Notes under the pieces: model-generated
Databases searched by the model: none
The model's input: only the letters and a program-made list of their open reading frames with translations
Told to the model about the DNA's origin: nothing
Part shown: positions 1-12,022 of the stretch, piece by piece
Numbering within the stretch: the stretch's first letter is position 1
Layout: every line of letters starts with the position of its first letter
Source: Bugula neritina
Taxonomy: Eukaryota; Bryozoa; Gymnolaemata; Cheilostomatida; Bugulidae
Assembly (NCBI GenBank): GCA_964035545.1
Contig: OZ037767.1
Coordinates: 16,729,581-16,793,580, forward strand
Length of the DNA: 64,000 bases
Reading direction: 5' to 3'
Made by a program: the position numbers and the translations under genes

Positions 1-619
1 TACAGCTATGCACAAATAGTATAACGCTGGAGCTAGTACAAATTGCATGTTTGTTTGTTTGTTTGTTTTTATTTTGTCGCAGTCGGGGAAAAAATTAATT
101 GAGAAAAAATAAACAAAATGAGAGGGCCTATGGCGCAATAGCACTGTAGCTAGTCGAGGCACCAAAGGTACAGAAGCTTTTAAAAGACTGTGAATATAAA
201 GGGGTTGGAGATAAGTAATCACACTGTCATGCGTTGGGCTATCAATATTACAAATATGTTTGTTTTTCAAGACAAATTGATTTCCAATTCTTCCAAATAT
301 ACACAACTGAAAAATGATTTCCACACCCCACAGGTACTAATTAGATGGATGGTCAATTATAACTAAAAGTACCACCTGAGAAATATTGTGTTTAATTTCA
401 TATTTTTGTGAACATAACAAAACTGAGTGCCAAATCAGAAGTTTATTTAATACTGAATAGTATTTAGTTTAGAGTAAAGAATAGATGAACAGTGGGATAA
501 TAATTAATGAAAAGTAAAAGAAATAGTAATTAATATAATACACATAGTTCAGTTATACGGAGTATTCATTAATACTGTGAGATTAATAGCACCAGGTTCA
601 TTGGAACATGTAGATACAC
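1..619. other. AT-rich 3' flank of the casein kinase gene
   Basis: I see no coding exon here. A short TTTG repeat lies near 50-68. TTTATT at about 441-446 reads AATAAA on the minus strand, a plausible polyadenylation signal for the casein kinase gene whose stop codon is at 620. Confidence 0.5.
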
Positions 620-3600
620 TCAGGTAGAAGGCTGGTCGGGGGTGGAAGGTAGGGTACTCAGTCTATCACTACTGGCTGTTCCATCGAGGAGTGTAGTTGA
701 CGGGGCGATGACATGCTGACTATTTCCGTCAGCTCCAGGTGAGGCACCCTGCAGAGGGACTGAAGATGAGTGGAACACAAGTATATATGAAAGAAGTAGA
801 ATGTTAATATAACAGTACTACACCAACAAGGTAGCTTATGTATTGCCTATAGCACTTGTTTATAATACTTTTACCCAACAGAGTTCAAGACTTTACTGCA
901 TCAAGTACCCAACAACACGCATCATCATAATTATCAGCAAAACCGATGAATTGCAAAAACCACCAGCAATGAGTGTAACAGCACGCTGGTTCTGATAAGA
1001 CTTTGGTCCCTAAGTGCACAGCACATGTGACATAGATACAACACACTAGAACCTGAGCTAACATACTTACAGATTTGATCAGCTTCCAGTCAAACACAGA
1101 GTCATACGTATAACCTAGTCTGTGAGATAATTTGCGAAACAGCTGACGAAGATGGGTGTAGTTGGGCTTGTCAGCGAACTTCAACGATCGACAAGAGGTT
1201 AGACAAGTTGCGAACTCGGCTACAGATTTAAAAGCAATATACGCATCCATTTGAACAAAACACAAAAATCATGAATATTCTGAAGTATAAGAGAATTATT
1301 AAGTGATTGGAAAGAATAAAAGAAAATTTAGCTAAAAATTTTTACTTACAAGGGAAACCTTTACATAACTCCTCTAATGGAGTGGATATTTTCTTGTCGA
1401 AAATATGTCTTTTAGCTGCTGCTTTGAGTCCCTGCCACGGTAAACGTCCTCTCAGAAAGTATATCAACATGTAGCCTAAGGACTCCATATCGTCTCTACG
1501 ACTTTGCTCTGTAAGGGAATAACTCACTATACGACAGGTGGTGTCACTATGTGACAGGTGGTGTCACTATATGACAGGTGGTGTCACTATATGACAGGTG
1601 GTGTCACTATATAACAGGTGATATCACTATATGACACATGGTGTCACTATATGCCAGGTGATGTCACTATATAACAAGCAGTGTCACTATATGACAAGTA
1701 GTGTCACTATATGACAGGTGGTGTCACTATATGACAACTTGTGTCACTACATAACAGGTACGTGTCACTATATAATGCTTATATCAATATATTACAAGAA
1801 AATGGTGTCCTCAACGCAAAAAAGTTAGAATAAAAAGTACTGTTATGATGGTATTCTGGAACTATACATACCGATACCAAGATGTGTGTTTAGACTGACA
1901 TATCTGGGTGTTCCAGCAAGGTTCTTGTTCTCTCTATAAGCAATATGCTCACGTGTCTTACTATCTCTATACTTCTTAGCTAAACCAAAGTCAATAACAT
2001 GTACTAGATTGTCTCTCTCTCCAAGTCCCATCAGGAAGTTGTCTGGCTTGACATCTCTGTGTAGGAAGTTTCTTGAGTGAATATATTCCACTCTGCTTAT
2101 CTACAATATATATAATTACTTATCTATAATATAATATATAGTTATTAATATATAATTATATAATATACAGTTACTAATATATAATTATATAATATACAGT
2201 TACTAGTATATAATATACAGTTACTAGTACATAATATACAGTTACTAGTATATAATATACAGCTACTAGTATATGATATACAGCTACTAGTATATAATAT
2301 ACAGTTACTAGGATATAATATACAGCTACTAGTATATAATTACATAATATACAGTTACTAGTATATAATATACAGTTACTAGTATATAATATACAGTTAC
2401 TAATATATAATATACAGTTACTAATATATAATATACAGTTACTAATATATAATATACAGTTACTAATATATAATATACAGTTACTAATATATAATATACA
2501 GTTACTAGTATATAATATACAGTTACTAGTATATAATATACAGTTACTAGTATATAATATACAGTTACTAATATATAATATACAGTTACTAATATATAAT
2601 ATACAGTTACTAATTTATAATATACAGTTATTACTCTATGGTATACAGTTATTAATATATAATATACAGTTACTAGTATATAATATACAATCACAAATAT
2701 ACATTACACAGTTACCAACCCTAGAATATATTATGCGAATACCAACTTTACTGAGTAGGTATATGCAGTAACAGCTAGTGCCTAATGCATGGCTATAAGT
2801 ATTATATATAAACTACTCAACTCAATGCTATAGTACCACATTGTTGAAGCATTCAACACCACTTGGTAAGTAACTAATAATCTCTTGCCTTATTACCCTA
2901 TGCAGTTTGAAATAACTGGAGACTAGACACAACACACAACTATTATACTATTTATTCACAGAACATCAGCATGGCATTACCATAACAGCTACCATATTCA
3001 TAAGCTCATTCCACTACCACCTCAACATGCCTAGAGAATGAGATAGTCATGTGACTTCTACATGATTAGTCATGTGACTTCTATATGACGAGATAGTCAT
3101 GTGACTAACCAGCTGATCAGCCAACAGTAAAACTGTCTTCAAAGAGAACTTCCTGTCGCAGTAGTTAAATAAATCTTCCAGACTCGGTCCGAGAAGCTCC
3201 ATCACCATTACTCTGTAATCACCCTCTATACCACACCATCTGATGGCCGGTATTCCCACTGTAACATACAAAAGTAGTATTTGGAGTTGTGTTAGCTTAT
3301 AATGCGTGTAGACTTGTTGCTTTGGGTTAGAGAAAATATCTACTAGTTTTTTGGTACACATAATCATTTTGAATTAACTTCCATTGTACTTACCACCCCC
3401 TCGCAGTATTTTATATATTTTACTTTCAATATGGAGTTGGGGGTGCTTCGATTTAACACATTCTAATTTCACACCAACCTCTTCCCCTGTTGAAACATCA
3501 GTGCCTATAAATTAGGAATAAAAAACTGTTGAATGAAGAACAAAAAGGTTATGTAACAAATTTTAACTTCTTACAGGGTGTTACAGTTGAGCAATCTGAC

Positions 3601-4038
3601 CTTATGTCTATCATAAAACATGTGTTAGGATAGTATTGGCTAGAATAATGGCAATGATACATATTCGTGATTAGTTATAGCCAGCTTAGAAATATAATAC
3701 ATGTTTGTGCGTAGAAAAAAATGTATTAAGACCAAGATTAAAACACACTGTTGATAGCTACACCTTGCCATACTAACTTGCAATCTTACTCCAAGAAACC
3801 GTAAATTGTGAAGGTTGCAAAATAAAGTTAAATTGCGTGTGATGGCAATGATGATAAATTATTTGAGTATAATGACAGGTGCAGTAATGGTTTGTGGTTT
3901 CTAATATCTCCATTACTGCACCTACCTCTAAAAAGACAGATTGTAGAAGTGTACAAACCAACCGAGGTAGATGTCTCCAAAAGATCCACTGCCAATTTTT
4001 TTGCCTAATCTGTATTTACTACCTACCCGTAGTTCCAT
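620..4038 (-). CDS. CSNK1D/E: casein kinase 1, delta/epsilon type
   Basis: Ser/Thr kinase of the CK1 family, acting in the cytoplasm, nucleus and centrosome in clock, Wnt and division pathways (family knowledge). Seven coding exons join in frame: 4038-3963, 3504-3394, 3258-3110, 2100-1872, 1508-1350, 1219-1071 and 748-620, giving about 333 residues. The glycine loop is GSGSFG, the lysine is K38 in VGVKLE, HRD gives D128 and DFG starts at D149, the same numbering as vertebrate delta/epsilon. LGPSLEDLF and [13 protein letters not shown] are CK1 signatures, and the segment after the kinase core (SEFATCL...FDWKLIK) is delta/epsilon-like, not alpha or gamma. The C-terminal tail is only about 45 residues, against roughly 120 in vertebrate delta. 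The start ATG is the usual MELRVG position. Minisatellites fill introns at 1526-1760 and 2105-2700. Confidence 0.93.
1526..1765. repeat. 20-bp minisatellite in CK1 intron
   Basis: About 12 tandem copies of a 20-bp unit (consensus TATATGACAGGTGGTGTCAC) occupy the intron next to the acceptor of exon 1350-1508. Copies differ by a few substitutions. Confidence 0.9.
2105..2700. repeat. 21-bp minisatellite in CK1 intron
   Basis: About 28 copies of a 21-bp AT-rich unit built on ATATACAGTTACTAGTATAT. The array starts within a few bases of the acceptor of exon 1872-2100 and runs through much of the 1-kb intron. Its open reading frames are repeat artefacts. Confidence 0.92.
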
Positions 4039-4789
4039 GCCAGGAACTTAATGGGGTAGGATGGCTCACGCTTTTAGGAATGAAGAGACTGAAAGTATAT
4101 TATTTATTATTATATTATACTATTTATTTTTCTCATTTGCTCAAATCTGCTTAAGTTGTTAAGAGACTTAATTTGACTTCAATTTTTCTGTAAATGTAGC
4201 CTAAGCCTGAACTATGAATCATGAAATTTGAGTAGGTTAAACTTAATGTTATCCAATAAACTGACAAAGTTGATTTGCCCAAGAACCAGATTGAACAGTC
4301 ACTTAGCACTCATAAGTCATAGTCATACTGATACTAAACAAAATTAAAATGACAATCATAATCATATTGATAATCAATTTAATTTTTATCAAAACCAGTA
4401 ACACAATTACATTAATTATACAGATAATAATCATAATTATATTATTGTTATTAATATCTATATTAATATTATTGTAATGTCAATGAATATGATAATTCAT
4501 AAATTGATTAAATGATAATTGCTAATAGTAATACTAATAGCAATTGCAATTAATATTATATAACACATAAAATTTTAAAATTAAATTCAACAATTATCAA
4601 GTATTATTTTATTTATTAGCTGCAATAAAAATTATTATCAACTGGAATTTATAAAATTGGATGAAATGGCAATACTAGGATTAAGTGTGATAGTAACTAT
4701 AGATACCTGATCATTTTGTAAGACGTTAGAAAAAGCTCAGAGTATGGAGTGACTGACAGCAAGGTTTGCGAAAATATTACGTAGCCTAG
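4039..4789. other. intergenic, upstream of CK1
   Basis: AT-rich with degenerate simple sequence (ATAATCAT/ATTATTAAT runs at 4320-4620). I see no exon or element. It holds the CK1 promoter by position only. Confidence 0.4.
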
Positions 4790-4797
4790 GCCTATAG

Positions 4798-5959
4798 CAG
4801 GGTTGGGGTCAATTACATGTAAATGTAATTAATTACAATTACAATTACATGAAGATTTGTCAATTACAATTATAATTACAGTTAAAAATAAATGTAATTA
4901 ATTACAATTACAATTACATGGCAATGTAATTAATTACAATTACAATTACTTTTGTTCTCACAAGGAATAAATAGAAGTCACTTCTCGGGTCCAACTACCA
5001 GAGGCAATGTTGACAGTGGTGAACCTCTTTTGTTTTCTACAGGGATACTATTATGTCATTCCATACCAAATCAACCAACTTTCAAGGGGTCCCAAGTCTT
5101 TGTGTCTCAGATTTTGCTCATATTTACACTAAATGGACCTACACATGTTCAGATTACCATTCGTGAATATTTCTGGCCTGACACAAAAAAATTTTGAGAA
5201 ATTACTACTTTGGTGAACAAAGGTTGGAAAATATTTTGAGGAAAATTTGTGATTTATACTTTTAGACCAATTTATAAGTAATTTAAAATTTGATTAGGCG
5301 AGTATTTGAAATTTTTCAAAATTTACAAAGATTTGTTCATATTCAATGACTTTGCATATATGCACACAAAGTATTCTGTAGTATGTGTTGCTACTAGTGC
5401 AAATTGATAGGTATTATCAAATCACACAGCAAATTTTAAGGCTAAGTCTAGAAAATTGATTGAGATATAGACGTTTATAGATTAGTCTAAAAGTAGAAAT
5501 CACAAATTTTTCTCAAAATCTTTCTCAACCTTTGTCCACAAAAGTAGTCAGTTCTCAAAAAAAATTTGTGTCAGGTCAGAAATACTGAAGAAGAGTACAT
5601 GAGGCACAGGTAGGTCTGTTTGGTGTAAACATGAACAAAATCTGAGACGCAAATAGACGCGGGCAATTCGGTGAGCTGGCATGGAATGACCCTACTATAT
5701 TGACCTAACTATCTGAACTTGTTATTTAACAGTAGGCATTGTAGAAAAAGAAGGAGTTTTTTAAGATTTAAAAGTTTGAAGTAATTGACATGTAATTATA
5801 AAGTAATTGCAAAAATCAATTACATTAGATATGTAATTAATTACAATTACAATTACAATTACATTTTTAAACCTCAATTACAAATTACACTCAATTACTT
5901 GAAAAAATGTAATTAATTACAGCCAATTAAAATTACAAATTACAATTACCCCAACCCTG
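4798..5959. mobile_element. non-autonomous hAT-like element (copy 1)
   Basis: The element starts CAGGGTTGGGGTCAATTAC and ends GTAATTACCCCAACCCTG-like, so the terminal inverted repeats share CAGGGTTGGGGT. It is flanked by a perfect 8-bp target duplication GCCTATAG (4790-4797 and 5960-5967), the duplication length of hAT transposons. Subterminal regions are packed with TAATTACAATTAC motifs in both orientations. There is no transposase frame, so it is a MITE or deletion derivative. A separate foldback element is inserted at 5052-5692. A related 474-bp copy lies at 43892-44365. Confidence 0.9.
5052..5692. mobile_element. foldback element nested in the hAT-like element
   Basis: The two ends are long imperfect inverted repeats of about 220 bp: the left end begins TATGTCATTCCATACC and the right end finishes GGCATGGAATGACCC. 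Inner parts match as well (ACAAAGGTTG..., TGTGATTTATACTTTTAGAC against its complement). TACTAT at 5046-5051 and 5693-5698 may be the target duplication. The corresponding segment is missing from the second hAT-like copy, which supports a later insertion. No coding capacity. Confidence 0.8.
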
Positions 5960-5967
5960 GCCTATAG

Positions 5968-7155
5968 TACTTCAATAAATCATTGCACTTCAAGTGACCA
6001 CGAACTCGGTGCTGCTTCAAGCAGTTTTTTTATCTCTATTGCGCGCGTCGCTGCTGAGTAATGACTAATGAGTATTGCAATACTGTTACTTCATTTTAGT
6101 TTAATTTTTTAATGAAAGTGTTGCCTATGTAAATTTGTTCTTTATTTTACAAAAAATCCATCTAAAGATTAAATAACAAAAAAATTGAATATAATTATCA
6201 AAATCGAACCAATTATTGCGGCACATTGTAGAGTTATCTTTTCTTCCCAAAATCTCCTATATGCTTTAGACTTTAGAGTATAGTAGCAGTAATAACAATG
6301 ATTTTCAAATTAGTGAATTTCATGAATATTTAATACAATATTTTGATGAATCAATGTATCTATAGAGCAATGATTCTCACAAGGAAGCCATAGCTGCCAA
6401 ATGTGAAGTAGAGGACAGTATCTATTAAATATAAAAAGCCTAGGCAGAGTGTCACTTGACAGTTTCATTTATTTTTATATACGCTTAGAAAAATATATAC
6501 CTATACGGGCTATATACAAAATATGCTCAACTATAATATATAGTATATGGCTGATTTATTAAACTGCATGTATCAGAATAACTGTTTTTATTTGTAATAT
6601 GGTAAGTAATCAGTATTCACCATCACATTAATGTTGGCATAGCCTAGTATATGAAATGACCATATTTTATGCAACGAGCAAAAAGTAAATGGCAAGTTTG
6701 TGAAAAAAGTTTTGTCTTAAATGTGACTGCTGCATTATTTAATAATAGGCTGTCTAGTGGGCTGTTTGTGTTAATGAAGATGCAATTTCTTCAGGGGAGA
6801 CTACACACTCTCTAGCTAGTGCTTTTTCACCAACATCAAAATAGTTAATCATGATTATTCATTTTGAATATTACATTATATACATACACACACATAGATG
6901 TTTTTTATATTATTCTAACTTGACTGCGAATCTAAAATTGTTTAATAAATATATTGTAAATTCACCAATTAAAAACAGCTTAGTAGTATGTTTTAAGAAA
7001 TATCAAATGATATTAAAGTATATACAGGTATACAGTATACAGGTATACAGTGCACAAGTATAACAAGTATAACACACAAGTATTATTTGTTAAAGTGATG
7101 TTAGATGTTACATGAATATTATGACTAATAGCTGACCATCTCTACACTAAAATCC
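5968..7155. other. intergenic between hAT-like element and FBXO28
   Basis: AT-rich. I found no exon; the open frame near 6851-7063 has no recognisable protein character. A short GTATACAG repeat lies at 7020-7060. It contains the FBXO28 3' UTR. Confidence 0.4.
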
Positions 7156-10100
7156 TTATCCAGTAGTAACCAACTGACTGGGAGAATCTCCAGAACTTGT
7201 AGCCTTGGTTCTCCTATCAATTACAGAAGTGTATGTAGTTTGTAGTCTGAGATCAGAACCTAACTGTTCATTAACATTACGGGACGGTGTGCTTGCCCCT
7301 CTCACTGGCTGAATTAAAGCTGACACTTTTTCATGAAGAATACTAGACTCGCCAGTTTTAAGAACTTCAGCTAAATCATAGAATCGGTGGTTATATTCCG
7401 TGAGTTTCCTTTTCAGATCTTCAAGACTACGTGACTGTTCTTCGATAAGATCTCCCTGAGCAAGAAATTGAGGAGACAACTTTGAGCAGGCAAGATAACT
7501 CCAAAAAGAAAGAATGAATTTTAAAAAAATGCAGCAGAGGAAAAGTTTGTGGCAATAGGATGGAAACGAATATTTCAGAATATTTAGAGGTTAGAGAAAA
7601 CTGAATTGAAAATTAGAATCTCACCTGTTTAGTTATGATACGTTCACACTCAGTTACTCTGTCACTCAGAGCATCAGTATGACTGTCAGTACGACTGCGA
7701 GAGTGACTGTCAGTTACAGAGTTACTAGTAGAAGGTGTAGAATGGTCAAATAAAACAAACTTTCTTCTGGAACATTCCACTGCGGGAGACGTTTTCCTTC
7801 TCTTCAGAGCAGATCCAAAGAGTGGAGACATGCTTATTCTTTTTCTAGCTAAAAGGAGTGTATACAGAGGGGTAATTTAGCTAGCTGAAAGGAGTGTATA
7901 CAGAGGGGTAATTATCTAGCTGACATGGAACAAAGGAGTGTATACAGTGAGTGGGACAATTTATCCCTAACTCAGTTTAATATCCATAGCAACAGAGAGA
8001 ACACTGCAGTGGAGTGCAGCAGTAAATTGACAAGTTCTATTGATCAGATATAAGCTCAATGTATTGTCCAGCTCATGATTTCCAGAATTATCTGCTTGTG
8101 TAAGGTTCAAACCTTTATATGTAATACTCACAGAGTCCTGCTTTTAAATAAGAGCGGACACAGTCACATAACCAACAGTCACACACAATGTACAGTACCT
8201 CCACACATAGACTACACACAATGTACAGTACCTCCACACATAGACTACACACAATGTACAGTAGTTACCTCCACACATAGACTACACACAATGTACAGTA
8301 CCTCCACACATAGACTACACACAATGTACAGTAGATACCTCCACACATAGACTACACACAATGTACAGTACCTCCACACATAGACTACACACAAGGTACA
8401 GTAGTTACCTCCACACATAGACTACACACAAGGTACAGTAGTTACCTCCACACATAGACTACACACAAGGTACAGTAGTTACCTCCACACATAGACTACA
8501 CACAAGGTACAGTAGTTACCTCCACACATAGACTACACACAATGTACAGTAGTTACCTCCACACATAGACTACACACAATGTACAGTACCTCCACACATA
8601 GACTACACACAATGTACAGTAGTTACCTCCACACATAGACTACACACAATGTACAGTAGATACCTCCACACATAGACTACACACAATGTACAGTACCTCC
8701 ACACATAGACTACACACAATGTACAGTACCTCCACACATAGACTACACACAATGTACAGTACCTCCACACATAGACTACACACAATGTACAGTACCTCCA
8801 CACATAGACTACACACAATGTACAGTACCTCCACACATAGACTACACACAATGTACAGTAGTTACCTCCACATATAGACTACACACAATGTACAGTAGAT
8901 ACCTACACACATAGACTACACACAATGTACAGTACCTCCACACATAGACTACACACAATGTACAGTAGTTACCTCCACACATAGACTACACACAATGTAC
9001 AGTACCTCCACACATAGACTACACACAATGTACAGTAGTTACCTCCACACATAGACTACACACAATGTACAGTACCTCCACACATAGACTACACACAATG
9101 TACAGTAGATACCTCCACACAGACTACACACAATGTACAGTAGTTACCTCCACACATAGACTACACACAATGTACAGTAGTTACCTCCACACATAGACTG
9201 AGAGCTTAGTTCAGGTTCGGGAATGTCTACAGTCACTCCACCTGGTAGTACAGCCACCCGGTCTTTCAGCAGCTCCTGGTTAGACACGTATTACTATATT
9301 ACTACTATATTATATTATTATGATACTAAAAAAATATATTATACTGTTATATTATATTATGCTATATTGTTGTATTACACTATATTACACTATACTACAC
9401 TATACTATTATATTATATTAATATATTGTTGTATAATACTATATTACTATAGTATTATAATATATTGCCACGTCATTGTGCAATATTAATATATTAATGC
9501 CATATTATTATATTGCTATATAATGAGACAATTTAATATATAATAAAAAACAAATATTATAACATTCAATTCAATCTCACCAGTTTAAGTGTTGGCAATA
9601 TTTTCTCTTCAAAGTGCTCCATAGCCATTGAAGAAATGTCCCTCAGTTCCATGAGCACCTCGTGAGAGCGGGGTGGCTCTTTTATAGTCCGTACCATCCT
9701 CAATACTCTCATTAGTTCATCTAGAACCTGTAAACATACACAATAGGCATAGAGTTTATTATAAAATATACAGACACGCCATGTACTATCTCATTATATT
9801 ATTATTACACTAAAACGCACATTCTGTTGATTAGACATACCAAAACACATATTCTGTTGAATAGACACACCAAAACACATGTGCTGTTGAATAGACGCAC
9901 CAAAACACATGTGCTGTTGAATAGACGCACCAAAACACATGTGCTGTTGAATAGACGCACCAAAACACATGTGCTGTTGAATAGACGCACCAAAACACAT
10001 ATTATGTTGAATAGACACACCAAAACACATATTATGTTGAATAGATACACCAAAACACATATTATGTTGAATAGACACACCAAAACACGTATTCTGACTT

Positions 10101-10549
10101 ACTTTGCCAGGTATGAAGCAGCAGTAGCCAGTCTCGATGTACTTGGCGTACGTAATCTGCAGAAGTGACATCCGGGTTTCTATGGCCGACAGGATGTCCG
10201 CGTGTCTGCAGTACGCATGATCCCGTCTCTCCGACTCGCGACGGGGCAACTTCTTCTTAATCTCTCTCTGAACAACCGTGTAAAAGTTCTCGGCTTGAGT
10301 GAAACCATAGTTTAAGGAAGCCATGCTTAGCTCATTCAACGATTTGGAAACCTGGAAAAAGTTGATAAGAATTCTGTAGAGCTGTAAAAAGCAACTTTGA
10401 CTACTACAGAAAATAGTTCAACTGTTGGCATTTCAATTACTCACCCTTCTCAGTGCGGATACTTCCTCAAAGGACAAGAAAGAGATAACCTTTAGTTTGA
10501 GTTCTTGAGGCAAGTCTAAAAAGCTGAAGGTCGTCTGCTGCTCGCCCAT
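7156..10549 (-). CDS. FBXO28: F-box only protein 28
   Basis: Substrate receptor of an SCF (SKP1-CUL1-F-box) ubiquitin ligase, nuclear in vertebrates (family knowledge). Six exons join in frame: 10549-10445, 10351-10103, 9727-9581, 9275-9185, 7848-7625 and 7455-7156, about 371 residues against 368 in human. An F-box covers residues 9-50 (LDLPQELKLKVISFLSF). The diagnostic block follows: LPRRESERRDHA, CRHADILSAIETRMSLL, CCFIPGK and SHEVLMELRDISSMAMEHF. The last exon contains the predicted coiled coil (EEQSRSLEDLKRKL). The middle is Ser-rich with a basic KRRK motif. The gene is divergent from WDR26, 1.5 kb away. The donor after 9185 has been tandemly amplified (8186-9184). The exon 4 to exon 5 junction uses the acceptor at 7849 to keep frame. 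Confidence 0.92.
8186..9184. repeat. 33/37-bp minisatellite carrying an exon end and its donor
   Basis: About 28 units of two lengths, 33 bp and 37 bp, differing by insertion of GTTA or GATA next to the donor. Read on the minus strand each unit contains AGTCTATGTGTGGAG followed by GTAACT or GTACTG. This is the last 15 bases of FBXO28 exon 4 plus its donor. The array starts directly at the exon boundary (9184/9185). Confidence 0.95.
9290..9545. repeat. AT-rich low-complexity intron
   Basis: TATTACTATAT-type degenerate simple sequence in the FBXO28 intron between 9276 and 9580. No other content seen. Confidence 0.6.
9805..10085. repeat. 30-bp minisatellite in FBXO28 intron
   Basis: About nine copies of a 30-bp unit (ACACCAAAACACATGTGCTG plus TTGAATAGAC) ending about 20 bp from the donor of FBXO28 exon 2 (10103). 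The unit does not clearly contain the donor. Confidence 0.92.
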
Positions 10550-12022
10550 TTTTATTACCAAAATCTACAAAACAACACTACTGTAATAGGCTGCCAAAAT
10601 CATGAAATACAACTGTCAAATCTCATTTCTTGTTTATAAAACAAAAAATAAATCTGTAATTTTTTTCTTTTATCATTATGGTGATAGGGTAACACTAAGT
10701 GTGGCAACTTTTCTGTTGTCAATTCAATCCTAAGGCTAATCACTTAATAAATGACAGACATACATTTATAAAGTTTTCATTTTAAGCTGTCGTCTGAGCT
10801 AGTATCAGTACCAGTATGAATATAATTATAAACTTGAAGTGTATCAATATGAATATGAATATGAATATCATTATCAACACATATCAATTATCATAACTCA
10901 CAAGTTTAAGAGTATCCGCAGGACTAAGAGTAAAAGTAAGCCATATTGAAAGAAATATTGATATGAATATCATTATGATTATTCACTTCAAGAGCAATTT
11001 GAAGTTTTATTAAGATTACTACTAACAGTAACAGTAACACTATCAGTATCAGTATTACTATTACTATAGAGTATAGTAATTTACTAACTCTAAGTTAAAG
11101 TAATCAGTAATGGCTAAGAGTAACTCTAATGAGTAATGACTAATCCCAATGTCTAAAATGTCTAAGACGGATTGATAAGCATAATGTTAATATTACTATG
11201 TTATTTTCATTTTGGAATATCCCAATTTACTTGGAATTTTTGAGTAAATTTATACAATGATAGAATTGTGATATTATGAAGGACGTCAGTGCATAACGCT
11301 CTGCAAGGAATACACGACAGTATTTCTATGAATATTGAGATTAGAGGTTCGGGTTTCGTTATAGAAACTAGATTGCAAGTGGACCATGATATTTCCCAAA
11401 AGTACTCGCGCTACAGCATGTTGCGTAATAATAACTCTCGAAGAACTCTATGCATTTCGATGCAAATTTCATGACAAAGATAATTCCGAAGTGACTTTGC
11501 ATAATGGTGAGCAGTGCTATTTTGTATAGATGGGGCATCATATTTTTATTATATTACAGTTATGTTTATTATGTAGTTTCAAAATTGCCATCAAGCTGAA
11601 AATAATAATGTGTAGCTTTGTCAAACAGCTGATTAGTACTATATAGGTCAAGTCTGTGACGTCACGCATCATAATAAAGACAGCTGCATTAATACTTTAA
11701 TATAATCTACTGACTAGCACTAAATCTCTAACTAAACAGTAACTTTTCAGTAATTTCTAGATTGTAATTCAGCATTTAAACCTGTTTATATAAACTAACA
11801 TAACCGAAATTAGGCTATAAAACTCTAGTTAGCAACTAACCGTAAATTGGCGAAGTCAAACTCAAATGGTTCGCATTGTGATTGTCACTGTCGCTGTGAT
11901 TGCCACTTTGAGTTTGTGATTGTCATTGTGAGTGTGACTATTTTTACTTCTGTTCATCACTAATAAAACTATAATTTATGGTTTGTTTTCTGACTCAGAG
12001 CAAACCATAATTTTCTCCTAAG
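10550..12022. other. divergent intergenic region FBXO28 / WDR26
   Basis: Contains the 5' ends of two divergent genes. Degenerate simple sequence (AGTATCAGTA, ATATGAATATC) fills 10780-11130. A perfect CRE palindrome lies at 11657-11664. The first WDR26 exon with its ATG should lie here, but I could not identify it with confidence. Confidence 0.5.
11657..11664. promoter_or_regulatory. CRE palindrome TGACGTCA
   Basis: Exact full-length CREB/ATF site in the divergent FBXO28/WDR26 intergenic region, within GTGACGTCACGC. Position suggests a promoter element; function is inferred. Confidence 0.45.

Noticed and set aside
2329-2694. Open frames with repeated VTVYYIL peptides, and similar frames in other arrays (8603-8877, 15531-16154, 19612-20132, 21744-22461, 47012-47847, 55089-55504)
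   Set aside because: They exist only because repeat units whose array period keeps a frame lack stops; no start context, no homology, and they overlap introns of real genes.
6851-7063. 70-residue frame upstream of FBXO28's end
   Set aside because: Low-complexity AT-rich translation ending in a short GTATACAG repeat; no family resemblance.
8186-9184. CRISPR-like regular repeats
   Set aside because: Units are directly tandem with no unique spacers, the genome is eukaryotic and the repeats derive from the adjacent exon.
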